Origin: Flavobacterium haoranii
GTDB lineage: Bacteria; Bacteroidota; Bacteroidia; Flavobacteriales; Flavobacteriaceae
DNA length: 64,000 nucleotides
NCBI GenBank assembly: GCA_003246205.1
Contig: QKBC01000009.1
Span: forward strand, 62,001 to 126,000
Direction of reading: 5' to 3'
Shown here: positions 62,763 through 64,000 of the stretch, piece after piece
Layout of the letters: each line of letters starts with the position of its first letter
How positions within the stretch are numbered: position 1 is the stretch's first letter
The notes under the pieces: model-generated
Told to the model about the DNA's origin: nothing
Seen by the model: only the letters and a program-made list of their open reading frames with translations
The model's database searches: none
Translations under genes and position numbers: made by a program

Positions 62763-64000
62763 ATGAAAAAAATAAAACTAATAATCAGAGCCTTCTTCTT
62801 TCTAGTCTCATTACAATCAATAGCTCAAGAAAAAATAGATCCTATCTTACTTAATGAGATTAATAGTTCCGATAAAGAGTATTTTTCTGCTATTATAATG
62901 CTACAAGATCAGGCAGATATTGCAACTTTGAGTGAAGAGTTAGAAGGGCAAACAAGAGAATTTACTCATCAACAAGTTGTTGAAAGTTTACAAAAAAAAG
63001 CACAATCAACGCAAACTAGTCTAAATCAATATCTTTCCGATAATGATAGTGTTAAAGAATATCAAAATCTTTGGATAATAAATGCAATAATTGTGGTTGC
63101 ACAAAAAAGTATTATACTAAATTTAAGTCAAAGGGAAGATGTTGGTTATATTTATCTAAACTATGAGATAGAATATATTGAACCTGTTGAACAACAAAAC
63201 TCTTTAGAGATAGCAACCTCAATTGAACCTGGATTACAATTAATAAATGCTGATTGTTTATGGAGCCAAGGAATAACAGGTGCAGGAAGAATTGTCTCTA
63301 ACCTTGACACAGGTGTAGATGGACATCACCCTGCATTAACAAATAAATGGAGAGGTAATACTCCTGGGATTACAATAGGAGAATCTTGGTTTGATCCAAA
63401 CGGAATCTCTCCCTCATTTCCAAGCGATTCTGGCATACATGGAACACATACAATGGGAACAATGGTTGGTAGCACACCTGGTGATATTATTGGTGTCGCT
63501 TATGATGCCCAATGGATTGCTGCTGCTGTAATTGATATAGGTGGCTTAAGTGGCACTATTGCAAATGCATTATTAGCATTTCAATGGTCTGCAGATCCTG
63601 ATGGAAATCCTGCAACAGTAACAGACGTACCTGATGTAAGCTCTAACTCCTGGGGACTTAGTCCTATATATGGACATGTTCCAACAGCATGCGACAATAC
63701 ATTTTGGTCAGCTATTGATAATCTAGAAGCAGCCACAGTTGTTGTTGTATTTGCTGCAGGAAATGAAGGATCCGGTTCAAGCACTCTTAGAACACCTGCT
63801 GACAGAGCAACTACATTATTAAACGGGTTTTCTGTTGGAGCTTTAGACACTACTGGTAGCAACATTGCTAGTTATAGTAGCAGAGGACCATCTCTATGTT
63901 CCGGACCTGCTATTCAATTAATTAAACCTGAAGTTGTTGCTAGAGGATCATCTGTACGTTCATCTATACCCGGTGGAGGTTATACCAATCTTAGCGGTAC
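62763..64000 (+). CDS. Subtilisin-like (S8) serine protease, 3' end missing
   Basis: This open frame runs off the window. It has a signal peptide (about 1-20, 'FFFLVSLQSIAQ'), a propeptide-like region to about residue 150 and an S8 catalytic domain. Asp182 lies in 'SNLDTGVDGHHP', His226 in 'GIHGTHTMGTMVG', and the oxyanion Asn in 'VFAAGNEGSGSS'. The sequence stops at 'YTNLSG' plus two bases of the next codon, so the catalytic Ser is just outside. It is secreted; a T9SS domain at its unseen end is likely but not shown. Confidence 0.9.
   Translation, partial: MKKIKLIIRAFFFLVSLQSIAQEKIDPILLNEINSSDKEYFSAIIMLQDQADIATLSEELEGQTREFTHQQVVESLQKKAQSTQTSLNQYLSDNDSVKEYQNLWIINAIIVVAQKSIILNLSQREDVGYIYLNYEIEYIEPVEQQNSLEIATSIEPGLQLINADCLWSQGITGAGRIVSNLDTGVDGHHPALTNKWRGNTPGITIGESWFDPNGISPSFPSDSGIHGTHTMGTMVGSTPGDIIGVAYDAQWIAAAVIDIGGLSGTIANALLAFQWSADPDGNPATVTDVPDVSSNSWGLSPIYGHVPTACDNTFWSAIDNLEAATVVVVFAAGNEGSGSSTLRTPADRATTLLNGFSVGALDTTGSNIASYSSRGPSLCSGPAIQLIKPEVVARGSSVRSSIPGGGYTNLSG

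Overview
The window is a piece of chromosome from a member of the Flavobacteriaceae, probably Flavobacterium or a close relative. The evidence is low GC; promoters with the Bacteroidetes -7 box TAnnTTTG in front of many genes; almost no Shine-Dalgarno sequences; and lineage markers. The markers are a type IX secretion C-terminal domain, head-GIN (DUF2807) adhesin-like proteins, DUF5683, DUF3467, a 516-residue signal peptidase I, a two-subunit methylmalonyl-CoA mutase, and the gene order tRNA-Thr/Tyr/Thr - tuf - tRNA-Trp - secE - nusG - rplKAJL - rpoBC. Most of the window is ordinary core genome.

Layout. 1-1.6 kb: two DUF2807 surface proteins, the first cut by the window edge. 1.6-4.6 kb: trxB, then an intact tRNA-Pro followed by a 347-bp tandem repeat. 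Each repeat unit carries the 3' half of that tRNA, its terminator and a 79-residue GIY-YIG protein. An unrelated membrane-anchored protein follows. 4.7-9.9 kb: udk, a DivIC-like gene, mutA, a lipoprotein gene and scpA, packed as one operon. 9.9-14.5 kb, minus strand: a PhyH-type dioxygenase, then an rtcB - prfH - TPR set for RNA repair and ribosome rescue, then a 337-bp gap with a possible small transcript, then a nucleosidase-like gene. 14.7-21.6 kb: a PAS protein, a formylglycine-generating-enzyme-like protein, and parA-parB-DUF5683-dapB-lepB-wbqC-like. 21.7-27.9 kb, minus strand: an EEP-family protein, two rhomboids, mutL, a small membrane protein, ribH and a TPR membrane protein. 28.1-40.8 kb: recF, murB, a glycosyltransferase, an ECF sigma factor, lipA, an AlkD-like gene, gap, a hybrid histidine kinase, punA and lpxK (minus), a Nif3-like gene and a coiled-coil protein. 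40.9-43.7 kb: a lone lipoprotein, rluF-like, a GNAT gene and DUF3467.

43.8-58.4 kb, minus strand: the transcription and translation supercluster. Read in the direction of transcription it is rpsU, xerC-like, hpf, three tRNAs, tuf, tRNA-Trp, secE, nusG, rplK, rplA, rplJ, rplL, rpoB, rpoC. 58.5-61 kb: a NarL-type response regulator and its TPR histidine kinase. 61.1-64 kb: a T9SS cargo protein, an S74/tail-fibre-like surface protein and a subtilisin-like protease, which the window edge cuts just before its catalytic serine.

The points most worth a second look are the tRNA-Pro/GIY-YIG tandem repeat with its embedded palindrome, the rtcB-prfH-TPR module, the possible 27-codon transcript upstream of rtcB, the isolated strong Shine-Dalgarno of rpsU, promoters interleaved with terminators at rpsU/xerC and hpf/tRNA, a zinc-ribbon family protein with no cysteines, and a MutL whose nuclease motifs look degraded.
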